A stretch of DNA of 64,000 nucleotides. Source: Heterotrichella gracilis. Lineage: Eukaryota > Sar > Xanthophyceae > Tribonematales > Xanthonemataceae. The stretch is taken from contig JAULBX010026607.1 in the NCBI GenBank assembly GCA_032358255.1, positions 1 through 64,000 on the forward strand. The letters are read 5' to 3'. Below, in pieces: positions 1-11,292 of the stretch (positions are counted from its first letter, which is position 1; every line of letters starts with the position of its first letter). A program made the translations under genes and the position numbers. The notes under the pieces are model-generated. The model saw nothing but the letters and a program-made list of their open reading frames with translations. It did no database searches and was not told the DNA's origin.

Positions 1-1144
1 GGGGGAGGTGGGGGGGATTTGAGTGGGATTGGATTGGGTCCTCTCCGGGATTGGGAGCCACTCCGCCTGTGGCTCCCTGGCACTGTGGCGGGCTTTTTAT
101 CTTTATTGCGTTGGTTTTTGGGTTGGAGGGGGTTGGTGGGGCAGGGGTACAGCCATGCAGAAAGCCTTGCACTTCAGTGACAGCCACTCTCACAGCTGCC
201 TTGCCAGCCTGTGGTGAGTCACGTCTCGGGCTGCCGCCTGAACGCAAAACCTTTGCCCGCCGAAACTGTTTGGGAGCTAGCGCACCCAGTGCTACTAGCC
301 TACAGTGTCAAGTGCTAGAATTTTCTTCTCAATCAGTACAAGTAGAAAAAGAAAGAAAGAAAGAAAGGGAGCGCACATAGGCGGAGTCATTGTTTCGGGG
401 CCACTGGCTGGGACCAGCCTGGGCGTAGGTGGGAGCATAACCAACCACTGGCAGCCAAAATGAGCTTCAAGTTGATTGCTGCTGGACACCATGATGGGAA
501 TAATATTAATATTTACCGCATTACACAGGCCGTTGTTAATAATACTGACTCACATGTTTGAGACTCGAATGTCTGAAACTCAATCACGCCAACTGCTACC
601 GCATAACCTGCATCTTCTGATGTGCATGCACCTGCTCCAAGCGGGATACCCCATTGTGTATTGCTTGGTGCATCGTAATGTGCACAGATGTCAAACCAGA
701 TGCAGCGCCCAAAGGGTGTGTCTACCTACGACTGCCATCCAAATGTGGTGTCGGAAAAACTGCGAAAGGTTGTTAGAAGGAAAGGTCGCTGAAAAATGCT
801 GATGGCACGCAAAGCCTGAAATAGTAATGCCATCCTGCTGAGTGTGCATTATCCACGTACATGTAAAACACAATATACAGTGTTTGCCTACAAACCTATC
901 CGCACTCCCCATGCCATACCCCTCAACCCATCCCAAACCCCTATTGCAATCCCAGAACACAAGCCTACCTACCCACCCGAGAACCCATACATCAGCAAAG
1001 CATGGTGCGTAACGATGCTGTTGTCAACCAGTCTATCAAACAAATACGCCATCCCTGGGATGGCTGACCATTGCCTCTGCAGGCTGGACAATTACGTCAT
1101 CCCTGGGATGGCGGACCATGCATGTGCACCACCGCCCTGCCGCA
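1..1144. other. 3' flank of RNR2, no gene recognised
   Basis: This stretch lies downstream of the RNR2 stop codon. I see no exon with recognisable homology on either strand. A G-rich opening, a short GAAA-type purine run near 346-370 and the direct repeat at 1046-1119 are the only visible structure. The open frames here are short, lack splice support and resemble no family I know. Confidence 0.5.
1046..1119. repeat. direct repeat with hairpin core in RNR2 3' flank
   Basis: Two copies of a segment of about 25 nt, roughly 48 nt apart, begin at 1046 and 1094. Each holds the perfect inverted repeat CATCCCTGGGATG (1050-1062 and 1098-1110). They begin 26 nt beyond the stop codon, so they probably lie in the 3' untranslated region and could form two small stems in the transcript. 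Confidence 0.7.
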
Positions 1145-4100
1145 TCAGAAGTCCTCGTCAGTGGTGAACACAAACTCCTGCGACTTGTTGTTGAGGCTGT
1201 TGAAGCGGTTCATGACACCCGCCCGCTGGTACTCCCCCACCCGCCGCTCAAAGAAGTTGGTCTTCCCCCTGCAGGATAGACAACACACACATCAGCAGTA
1301 GCAGCGCATCCAAGAACCATGACCTGGCCATTGCAGGTTTCAATCATCGTACTAGGGTGGTTCCAAAACCCTCACACAGGGTCTGGAACAGCGGTGTGGG
1401 GCTTGCCGTTAAGGTCACCCCTCACAATGTGATGGATGGACTTGATTGTGGCCACATGCCAGATGCCAAGTCAGCAACAGCGAAAGTCATCACCTTCCCA
1501 TACTATTCACTCACTATGCGCACCTGCTACACGTACACACATGACCCAGGTAATATGCACCCACCAAAAGCGACCTTTTAAAGCGAGCCGCTACACACGA
1601 TTTTCACAAACAAAGCATGCCACATCATGTGCATCCCCGCTCTCCTCCCCACCCCATCCGCCACTCACTGCAACGAAATCATCTCCATCCAATCGAATGG
1701 GTTAGATGTGCCGTACATCTTTTCCACCCCCAGGGCAATGAGCAGGCGGTCAGCAACAAACTCGATGTAGTCAGACATGAGGGAGGCGTTCATGCCCACC
1801 AGCGAGCAGCTGAGGGCATCGCAGCAGAACTCGCGCTCAAGCACAACCGCCTCAGCCACTATCGAGTGCACCAGCTCCTGCATGGGGTGAAAAGCAGGGT
1901 ACGTTACTCACATGCCTGGTAAGTGATTGTGTGCGAGTGGGATCGGACTGGGCATCGGAGAACCCTACACTCTGAACCCTAACCCTGGAATCAGAGCAGG
2001 CATTGGACAGAACGGCAAGACTGACATCAAAAATCAAGTTTGCATGGCGCTAGGGTGCATGCGCATGACATGCGATGCCATACCATGCTGATGCCTGACT
2101 GCCATGATGAGCTCCAAATGAGCTATGCCAAGGGTCAAATGAGCCAACGTTACTGCTTGCAATGCTGTCAAATCTCCACCTGTCCATAAGACTGCATGAG
2201 CCCTGCTACTGCTGCTGCCATGCTGACTGCTGAAGGTTTGATACTGACCCCGCTTCCTCCGAACACTCCCCCCTCCCCCACCACCATGACCCCAACACCT
2301 TGCCTACATCAACCAGACCCCAACATATGGACACTTTTGCCCCGCCGCCCACCTGGCTCAGCTTCTTATGCAGGCACCGTACACCATGCAGCATTGTGAC
2401 GCATGCATGTGACACCATGCTCACGTCAGCCAAAAGTGCATGGCTTGTTAATGTATGCACCCCATCCCATCCCATCCCGCGCATGCAAGTTGCGCTTCCA
2501 TGCCCCAGTTGCCCCCGCCACCCACCTGGCTCAGCTTCTTGTCCAGCAGGCCATACACCATGCAGGCAAAGTCGGTGTGCAGGCCCTCGTCACGCGAGAT
2601 GAGCTCGTTCGAGAAGGTCAGCCCCGGCATGAGGCCGCGCTTCTTGAGCCAGAAGATTGCACAAAAGCTACCGCTGAAGTGGATCCCCTCCACGCACGCA
2701 AAGGCCACCAGCCGCTCCGCAAAGGTGCGCTCCGAGTTGATCCACTTGAGCGCCCAGTGCGCCTTCTTCTCCACGCACGGCACGGTGTGGATGGCGCGGA
2801 ACAGGCGCTGGCGGAGGGTGTTGTCGCGTATGTAGTGGTCCAGCAGCAGGGAGTACATCTCGCTGTGCACGTTCTCCATGGCAATCTGGAAGCCGTAGAA
2901 GGCGCGCGCCTCGGGGATCTGGATGTCTGTGGGGGGGGAGAGGGGGGGTTCAGCGGGGAGGAGGGTGGGGGAAGGATGCCTGTGGGGGAGTGACTTGAGC
3001 AGGGGTGCGTGCCATGATGGTGCTAGTTGTGGGAGGTGGTCGCGGTGGAGGTTGGCATTTAAATACTGTGAAGTAGACTGCGCGACAGGTAACCTTCCAT
3101 AGGTGTAGCAGGGTGCATGGTGTTGTCTGCACTGTCATTAACCTGCTTAGGGTTTTGTGCGTACCGCTCATGAACCTGCCCGCCAGGTTCTCCATCACGA
3201 TGCCGTCTGACGCCGCAAAGAACGCCAGCACATATGCGATAAAGTGCCGCTCGTCGTCTGCACACCCACACAGAAAAAAAGTTAGGAGGAGGGTGAGGGT
3301 AAGGGCCACGCCTAGCTGCAAGGCACAACAGGCTTGATGCTAAAGCAAGACCAAGCATAGGCCCACATTGAACATATGCTTGTCCTTGCAACAAGGTGTT
3401 TACACTGCAAGGTAGAAACAAACCACATAGGCAGTGGGGCAAGTTCACCCAGCAGAACAGTGGCAATCCCACCAACGCCAAGTGCAGAAGTTGCACAGGC
3501 CTTTGCTTGTGTGTCAAGCTGGCGCAGCGAGCCCCTGTGATATGTTTGCCCTACAGCTTGCCTGCACCGCCTGCAAAGGCCTTTTGCTCACCTGTTAGTT
3601 TGTCCCAGTCCCGGTTGTCCTGCGATAGGTCAACCTCCTCTACAGTCCAGAAGCTTGCCACAGCCTTCTTGTACATCTCGTACAGTTCCCGGTACCTGAT
3701 TGGACATGTGTGCGGTGAGGAAGGGACAGAAACAGGCCAACGCAGGCCAGCAAGGGTGAACGTAGGGATGCCATGCTGTGCAGAGCATACCAGTTGGGCA
3801 GGGTTGGCATGCTGAGCCTTGAGTACCCATGCATGCACAGCGCAACCGTGGTGAAAGCTGGATACAAATTGAAGTGCATGCGGACAAGTTGTTTGAGTTG
3901 GTTTCTAAGGTAGTGTGATCAAGTGCATCTCCTGGTGGATGACAAGCTGCATGCATGCCCATCACGCCAAGTTCCACAGCCGCTTGTCCTTAGGTTACCG
4001 TTCCACAACAACTGGTGCCACTAGCGCTTCTTTAGTGCAACCATGCGGACACGCATGGGGACCAAGCGCGCCGTGCATGCTGGCCTAGCTGGGTGGTGCG

Positions 4101-4488
4101 ACACATGGAGGCGTGGGGGGACGTACTCGATGGGATACATGCAGAAGCGGTCCGGGTTCTCCTCAAGCAGAGGGTCCTCGCGCTCGAACGTGCTGCCAGA
4201 TTCCGTTCGAGGCGTGGAGCATTCCGCCTCTGAGGAGCTTGCGGTGGGTGAAATGAGACGTGGGAGCATGCCAGCCACTCTGTCATCACTGGTGGCTGGT
4301 GTGTGCACTCGGGGAGGTGGGTCCTTCTGCGGCGTCCGGATCAGCGCCACCCCGTCCTGCTCGCTGCCTTGCAGGAAGCTGATGACGTCTTTGTTGCTGC
4401 AGTCGAACAAGTCCAGCCGTTGCTCCCTCTCCGCTAAGCACACCGTTCGTGTTAACGAGTCTGGGCTCGCCATATCTGTGCTTGGCAT
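1145..4488 (-). CDS. RNR2: ribonucleoside-diphosphate reductase small subunit (R2)
   Basis: This is the class Ia R2 subunit, which houses the di-iron centre and tyrosyl radical used with R1 to make dNDPs. Exons (reverse order): 4127-4488, 3592-3695, 3165-3257, 2526-2926, 1669-1877, 1145-1268. Phases close, giving about 430 aa. Family marks in order: [13 protein letters not shown]-like entry, EEVDLSQD with an iron-ligand Asp, [22 protein letters not shown] with the ligand Glu and His and the radical Tyr (about residue 211), [23 protein letters not shown], and the R1-docking tail ending DEDF. The N-terminus before PIEY is about 120 residues, much longer than the short leader in plants. Start is uncertain: in-frame ATGs lie at 4539, 4488 and 4473. 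An exon-end copy sits in the fourth intron (2343-2392). Confidence 0.96.
2343..2392 (-). repeat. echo of RNR2 exon 4 end including its donor site
   Basis: This 50-nt block repeats, imperfectly, the last part of exon 4 with its GT donor (source 2516-2563), about 173 bp further into the intron. The LSQ codons and the donor are retained, but a few substitutions and small length changes make it non-coding. It is one of a series of exon-edge copies in this window. Confidence 0.8.
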
Positions 4489-6064
4489 ATCTGTGTGGCC
4501 TAACGAAAACTGAGGAAACCCAGGGCTCAACAACAACACCGGATGCTAGTCAACTAGTGGGCAAGTGGGCAAGGCAGAGTCTGTCCGCTGCATCACACTT
4601 GCTTCCAGCGCGAGCGTCTCACATATTCAAACTCCGTTTGAAATCAGGGCAGTGGTCAGGGGGCCATAACCGGCTTGGGATCTAGCTGCTTGCAGCACAC
4701 GCCACCAGATGCTGCGGGGTTGGGATATATACCATAGCACTAGTAGCGCAATCAACCTGTAGGCTGCATGTTAAGTGATAAGTGGTTGCAGGCCAGCCCT
4801 AACCCCTTGGCTGCCTGCCGGCGCTGGGCTTTTCACCTTTTTACCGCTTATGTATTACACTTTCCCAGGGTTTGGGGGGGCCGCCTCTAGGGTTTCGATG
4901 CTTTCGGGCGGGCTGTACGGACGGCTCCACGTCAGTGATAGATTTATCGGTGACGGTTCGTACACCACACCAGCAAAACTTTCTGTCAGGGCGCCAGCCG
5001 AGCAGAACCTTTTTGAAAGCCGAAGCTTTTATTCAGAGTTGTAACCCCGCTGTACATCTCTGGTTCCGACAAGGCAACGTTTGACGCGAAGTGCGCGGTT
5101 GGAAAAGGGGTTGTGAACTTTCTCGTGAGACAGCTGCAGCACTAGGCGCGCCACTGCTGACACAGTGGGGGGTGGCACCGGGCTACTGCCTTCACATCTT
5201 TTTCTGGGCACTTGCCCCTGCGAACGTTGAAAATCCTTCGCTCAGCAGTGCCTCGCTACAGCTAGACGCTGCAGGCAGGACAACACGCAGCTTGGAGCCT
5301 CAAAAGGTTGTCCGCCATGACGTGAACCAGTAGAAACCCTGCCCAAAGCAACATTCTTCTGAAGAAGCGATCAGATGGGGGACTAGGGCGGCGCTCTCCT
5401 CGTCGTCTCGTAACCTAGTGGTAAGAACAATAGGCTTTGTGTGCATAGGCAAGTGTTGGTACCACTGTTGGTGGCATGTGATTGTACTGTTGGACCACCC
5501 ATCCGCCCAAAAGCACAACAGGACCGAAATGGTGCGTGAGTATGCACGTCAGTGGTTTGGCCTCGGCCAGTGGGCGTTGCTGTCGTCTGCAACAGTGCAA
5601 CCCTGGTAGGTTTGCTGCAGTTTGTGGGTGGCCACGCAAATCCAGCTGTATCCTCCCGTATCTCTAAGTTCTGCCGGGGCAACGTGGCCGCGGCACCATG
5701 CATGGGCACCATGCGCGGGTTGGTGTGTGCATGTATTTGGGACTTTGCTCAAGTGCGTGCTCACTTTGTAAGGAGGCCTACCGGTGTCCAATATGTCTGA
5801 TTGCACCGTGCGGTACGATTCGTACCCCGCCCAGATGTTGGGTCAAGTTCGAAAGTGGCTTTCGCAGCTAAGCTGCCAGTATCGCACCCGCGTCTGACAG
5901 GCTTGCAACCCTTTGACTTGCAGTGGCTCCAGGGCAAGTGGACAGCCCTCCTCGTGCTGTACAGCATAGGGCAGCCTGGGTGCGATGAATTGAATTGACA
6001 GGGTTCAGGACCTACAGGGTTGTGCTGATTGAGGGGGTAGCTTGCCCCCTTTCAGTCAGCAGCC
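4489..6064. other. divergent intergenic region RNR2 / ARM-ANK gene
   Basis: About 1.6 kb separates two divergently transcribed genes, so both promoters should be here. A TATATA run near 4724 and the inverted repeat at 4626-4642 lie on the RNR2 side. Open frames at 4775-5044 and 5552-5800 have no homology I recognise and no splice continuation. I did not find a canonical E2F-type site on the RNR2 side. Confidence 0.5.
4626..4642. promoter_or_regulatory. inverted repeat upstream of RNR2
   Basis: TTCAAAC and GTTTGAA form a perfect 7-bp inverted repeat around a 3-nt spacer. It lies about 140 bp upstream of the preferred RNR2 ATG. The symmetry suggests a dimeric factor site. No factor is assigned. 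Confidence 0.35.
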
Positions 6065-9000
6065 ATGGAGATGCAAATGAGCGACAGGCGAGGCTCCTAC
6101 TTCCAAATGGAGGAGAGTGCCTTGCTCAGCCTGCAGAACATGGGGTTTGGAGCCAGTGTGGATGCCTTCAGCAAGCCAGACCTGTTCAACAAGCCCTCAG
6201 AAACAGCGGCAACACCGTCCGCAATGAAAACCCTGCTGAACATCATTGCTGATGCAAAGCTTGATTTCAAAGCGCCAGAGGGAGTCAGCGTAAAGCCAGC
6301 CAGCCCATTCGTCAAGAAAGGGAGCAGGTGGGCAGAATACTGCACTAGGGCGTGCCATTCTGCTCAGCCCAACTCAACTCATGGGATATGCAAACAGAGT
6401 TTTGAGTTTGTGGGATTTTAGTACTGCTGTGCTTTGAGTCCTTGTTACTAGCCTTCGCTGTCCTTGCTGCCCCTACAATAGCCGTGTTGTCGCTTTGCCT
6501 TGTGTGTGGTGGGCAGGGATGCTGCCCCTGTCCCAGCGTGTTGTATAGTTTTGAACCTGCTGCAGTACTATTTGTGTCTATTATCCTTTCCCTGTGTGCA
6601 TGTAGCCCCTCTGCTGACAGCAAGCAGGGTTCAGGGTTTAGGGTTCGCAGACCCAATTCGGTGCTCATTTACCCTTACCCCTGTGTGCAGCTCCTCTGCT
6701 GACAGCAAGTAGGGTGTAGGATGTAGGGTTTCTAGGACCTGCTGCGCTCCTCACTTACCCTTACCCCTGTGTGCAGCTCCGCTGCTGACAGCAAGCAGGG
6801 CGGCTACAACATCAAGTTTGAGTTTGCAGACCCCTTCCTGGAGTCTGCACTGCAGTCTGTGAAGGACCTGTGCACCAAAAGCAAGTCAGCGTGCATGACC
6901 TTTGTGCGGCAAGGTGGCGTGGCTCCTGTGGTGAGGTTGCTCACAGCGTCAGATGCTGAGGAGAGCACGATACGTGATGCCCTGGAGATCCTGGCCTGCG
7001 TGCTGCAGCGGCTCCTTTTCTCGGGGGTTGACTGTGCCTATGAGGGCAGCAGAGCGTTTGAGGACTTGCACTTGTGCAAAGCGCTGTTGGCGGTGCTGAA
7101 TGTCCTGAGGATGGCAGCCCCGGGCACCTCACGACAGGTGGGTTCACAGCCTTACATATGCACGTTTGCACAGTCTATCGGGATACTGCTTGCCTGTATA
7201 ATGCAACACCTGTGTCGCACAGCAAGTAGCATTTCACGGGCATGTTTTTGCTGGGCTGCCACAGGCGTGTGAATTGCTGTTGAGAACAGTGGTGCAGGCG
7301 TTGACTGTGTTTGTGTGATTTCATCAGGCCTTCAAGCTGGTTGAGCTCATCGCGTGCAAGGACATCGACAACTTGCAAGCCCTGCGGCATGCGGGCGGCA
7401 TCGAGCTGGTGCTCAGCTTAGCCTTCCCCCAGCAAAGCAGCGTGGATGAGGCGGTGCAGGGCCAAGCCCAGGACCTCCTACAGCACCTGGCACGGGTGGA
7501 GATCAGTGCTCGGAGGGCCAAGGTGCTGTCGGACCTGGACTCAGCCTTTGGCAAGAGGAGCAGCGGGCTGACAATGCAGCGCACCAGCCGGGCGCTATCC
7601 TGGGCAGACATGCATGCCTCCATGACGCTGTCTGAGGAGCTATCTGATCGCCCAAAGCTCCCGGCGCCACCAGAGGGCGTGGTCCAGCACGAGCAGCTTG
7701 CAGAGTATGCAGTCAACACGGTGAGCAGGCCATGTCTATTCTTTCAGACGGGATGCATGGCGTTGATGGCTGCGCCACGTGAATGGCATACCCATGCATG
7801 CATTGATTGTTTGCGCAAGCTGTTGTTAGGCGGAGGCCATTTGCACGATTGGCCAAAGCGTACTGTAAGTATATTACTAAGTTTATAACCAGCTTTAATT
7901 TTTAATTTACTGTCGTAACCTGCCTGGTGTGCGGTGACAGATGGGCAAGATGGCGATGCACTGGGCAGCACAGCTTGGGGAGCTGGTCTTGGTGACCTCC
8001 AAGCTGGACCTGGGCATGGATGCTGACGTGGCGGACGCGTTTGGGAACACACCCCTGCACCTGGCGGCCATGAACTCCCACTCGTAAGTACCGCGGGGCG
8101 CTGCTGGGGCCGATGTTGGCATCAATCGCTGGGTGCTGTGGGCTCACTGGGCTATCTACGTTGTGTTGAAAATATGTTGAGGGCCTGTTACCCCAAATTT
8201 GTTTGCCTCCCATGCAACAGCCTGGAACACCCTGGCCACCTTTGTCGTTGACATATATCCCATTTCTTTACCGCTTGATGCTGGGATCAACTTCTTGGTC
8301 TCCAAACTCCACCCGCGCAACTGCATCCGCCCACTGGCGTTGGGATACTCCTGCAGGGCGGTGGTGAAGGTCCTGTTGGCCGCGGGGTGCGACTCCTCCC
8401 GGGTGAACGTGGCTGGCGTGACCGCCCAGGAGCTGGCCAAGCCCCGCTCCGAATCCTTTGGGCTGCTGCTGCGGGATCAGGAGTTCACCGCCCTCCTACG
8501 CGTGCCCCGCCCATGTACGCTCACCTTTGAGGGCGACAGCCCCGCATCCACCAGCACCAGCGTGCACAGCTGCGCCTTCTCAGCGCACACCAGCGTGGTC
8601 CAGATACACACCACCACCACCACCACGCTGCCCAAGGCGCACGCGCGCCCCTTCTCCTGCTACAGCCCACCACCTCCAGAGCCCGAAGTCACACAGAGCA
8701 TGTTGTACATCAACCTGCCCTTCAGGACTCAGATGACGGTCACAGACCCATGCACGCTCACGCTGCAGCTGCCAGCTGGCGGCCAGCCGGGGACCATCGC
8801 CAGCCTCACCATCCCCAACTGCCAGGCTGAGCAGCTGTGCGGTGCGGTGAAGGCCATGCACAAGAATGCGTACCGGGACGTGAACAAGGCCGCGGGCAAA
8901 GTGGTGGAGTACAAGCGGCTGTGGGCGGACAAGGCGCAGGCGTACAAGGACCTGCAGGACAGCATGGGCAGGGCGTTCGTGGAGATGCTGGTAAGGGCTG

Positions 9001-9896
9001 TGGTGTGGCGTTTATTTGTCTTGTTTCTTAAGGGCGAGGATTTGTGATGTTTATTATGGGTACTTCCCACAGTGCACTTGAGCTGACTGTTGCCTAAAAT
9101 GAGGGGCTTGTCATTATTCGGCGTTTATTCGTTATATTTTATTCACTGGGATGTGCACCGAGTATTCAGAGTTTTAAGGAACCCCAGTCCCCAACATGAC
9201 CGCCCGCATTTTGGAATGTTTTTATTGTGCAGTTTGGTCGCAAATGTTTGACGCATTGCATTGCTGGTGCAGGCTGTGAAGGACAGGGTGGAGCAGGAGC
9301 AGGCTGGCGACGAGGAGCTTTCCACAGACACGCAGCTGGCAGCCTTGGCGCAGGGCGTGTTTGCCCTGCTGGACGATGCGGAGGCATCCTTCAGCGAGAC
9401 AGACGCCAAGCTGGCCAGCGCCAAGGACGCCATGCTCAACATCATCAGCGCGCTCATCCGCACCAATGAGCACAAGCGGGACCAGTTCAGCCAGGCGTCA
9501 GCCATGGACGCCATGCTGCGCCAGGCGCGCGCGGCGGTGCTGCAGGAGCGGGTGATGTTCCTGACCCAGATGGCGGCCAAGGCGGACAAGCTGGCCAGGG
9601 AGTACCCCATCAAGCACAAGACCAAGCTCAACTTCCATGCGGAGCGGATGCGCCTGGTGGCGATGCTGGGCTATGACCTGGCGGACGGCCAGGTGGTGGC
9701 GACCACGGTGGCCTCTGTGCGCAGCAGCATAGCAGCTCGGGTGGATGGCTCCCGCTTGGCATCCAGGCCCAGCACGCTCACTGGGGGCACCAACGGCACC
9801 TTCACCCGCATGGCGCTCCCCTCAGGCTTGAGGAAGAGTGGCAGCAGGAAGACAGTGCGCTTTGATGCCAGCTCAATCACGAGTACTGGTAGTTGA
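6065..9896 (+). CDS. armadillo-like / ankyrin-repeat protein, function unknown
   Basis: Exons 6065-6327, 6777-7137, 7328-7720, 7941-8083, 8357-8990 and 9273-9896 join in phase to about 805 aa. Residues about 100-330 look like helical armadillo-type repeats (for example VRQGGVAPVVRLL and LRHAGGIELVLSLAF). Residues about 340-415 carry two ankyrin repeats (MHWAAQLGELVLVTSKL and FGNTPLHLAAMNSH). A Ser/Thr/Pro-rich linker with a run of Thr follows. The last third is charged, Ala/Gln-rich and probably helical or coiled coil, ending in a basic Ser-rich tail. I see no catalytic motif, signal peptide or membrane segment, so a scaffold role is the most that can be inferred. I do not recognise an orthologue. 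The first intron carries three tandem copies of its own 3' splice-site region. Confidence 0.85.
6581..6790 (+). repeat. three tandem copies of an intron end / exon start, with telomere-like filler
   Basis: Units of about 86-88 bp begin near 6581, 6668 and 6755. Each has a pyrimidine run, a CTGTGTGCAG-like acceptor, then the codons for CTGCTGACAGCAAG. The third unit contains the working acceptor (exon from 6777). In the first two copies the coding part runs straight into degenerate TTTAGGG-type words (6626-6645 and 6709-6732). The second copy keeps a perfect CAG acceptor at 6690 but meets a TAG soon after. Confidence 0.88.
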
Positions 9897-11292
9897 GCCT
9901 GCTGTGGAGGCTTTTACGCCCACTGGCTGGTTCCGCACTGATACTGTTTAGTAGCTTGTCTCAGTTCCCCTGTTGCCTCAGCTGTGTGCTGCCATTCTCT
10001 AGACCCCTGTTGTTTATTTTCGCACTAGTATTCAGAGTGGCAAGCTTGTGAAGTAGGACTCCTTTGGTTGCGGTGGGCTGCACAAATAAATGCCTGATGT
10101 TGTCACTTTTTTCACTGGTTGAATATCTCTAAAGACCATGCTGCTGTGTCCTATTGTGTTGAACAAAGTGGCGAGACCCGCCCTTTGCACTATACTATAT
10201 TGCACTGGCGATGCCTTGCACGTCACCCCTATTTACGTTGACTGCCAAGCTTTTCGGCCGTGCCTCATCAGTCTGGCCAACTGTGTTGCAATTCCTTACA
10301 TTTTTTCTTGCTGGACCATTTGTGGACTGAGTTTACACAGTACGTTGTTGATGTGTGCAACCGCCTTCATTGTTTGGTGCTTTGCCTCGGTAGAGGTTTT
10401 TGCCTGTGGGTTTCTGTCCTGCAAAACCATGCAGTCCAGGCCCAGTTCTGACTGAAGACAGCTACTTTTGTTTCCTCTGTGTATGCAGTACAGTATGATG
10501 GTGTAGTGCAAGCTCCTAAGCTTTTCTATCATGGAATGTTCAGTCTTTTATGCTTGGCGGGCACCACTCGCTGCTTATGGGTAGTCATAGTTCTTTACTT
10601 ATAAAACCTTCGTCCTATTGCAAGTGAGATGGCTCAGTAGCCTGCCTGTCTGTAACGTGTGGACATGGCGCAACAATAGCCAAGCTGAACCCCTGGCTCT
10701 ATGGTGTGGGAGGACAGGCATGTGTTCCCCAGGGGTTGGCAACAAACTTTGCAGCATCAAGTGTGTACCTCCAGTCACTCGTGTGGAGCTGCATTGTTTG
10801 AGGAGAGAACTGCTTTGCCAAGTCCGTGTGCCAGGTCCAGGTGCACCAGGCAAGTCTTCTTTTCCTGGGGTCAATTTGTTTTTATGACCTCAGCGAAATT
10901 TTCCCCCCACGCCTGACGGTCCCAGGGAGAGCCAGGTATTTCTCGGTCCCAGGGACTGCCCTTGACCGCATATGAGTCATATGGCAAGCATATCGTACAA
11001 ACACGGCAGCTGTGCAAGCGCATCCTCGCAAAGTCAGTCGCATCGTCCGCCAACACTGCACGTTTACATCGCCGCGATTCACTCTACGACCTGTACCTGA
11101 ACGTGTGCAACCACATCTTGGCACATTCTTCCTCATGGCCATGGATAACCAGGAGGCATATACCCGTTCCGAGCTTTGACCTCAACAGTTCGCGAGCGTT
11201 CTCGGTCTGCGTCGTCCTCTGCGGTGCTATCCTTACCTTTACGCATATACATGCATATAAAAAGAATAGTGTAGGAGCACATGTGAGTGAAC
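9897..11292. other. intergenic region, ARM-ANK gene to ORP gene
   Basis: About 1.4 kb between two same-strand genes holds the 3' end of the first and the promoter of the second. A TGTAA word occurs at 10651, rather far from the stop at 9896. A 12-nt direct repeat (CGGTCCCAGGGA at 10917-10928 and 10944-10955) and a 15-nt palindrome at 10969-10983 mark the ORP promoter side. The hydrophobic frame at 10138-10455 shows no homology and I do not call it. Confidence 0.5.
10969..10983. promoter_or_regulatory. 15-nt palindrome with bZIP (AP-1/GCN4-type) core
   Basis: CATATGAGTCATATG is a perfect inverted repeat around a single G and contains ATGAGTCAT, the classical GCN4/AP-1 half-site pair. It lies 310 bp upstream of the ORP start codon, beside the paired CGGTCCCAGGGA repeats. 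Binding by an algal bZIP factor is an inference. Confidence 0.5.

Noticed and set aside
2403-2993. 196-codon plus-strand frame over RNR2 exon 4
   Set aside because: The minus strand carries the R2 active-site motifs. The plus frame resembles nothing.
10138-10455. Hydrophobic 105-codon frame between ARM-ANK and ORP
   Set aside because: No start context, splice extension or family resemblance. Cys/Leu richness follows from T-rich 3' flank.
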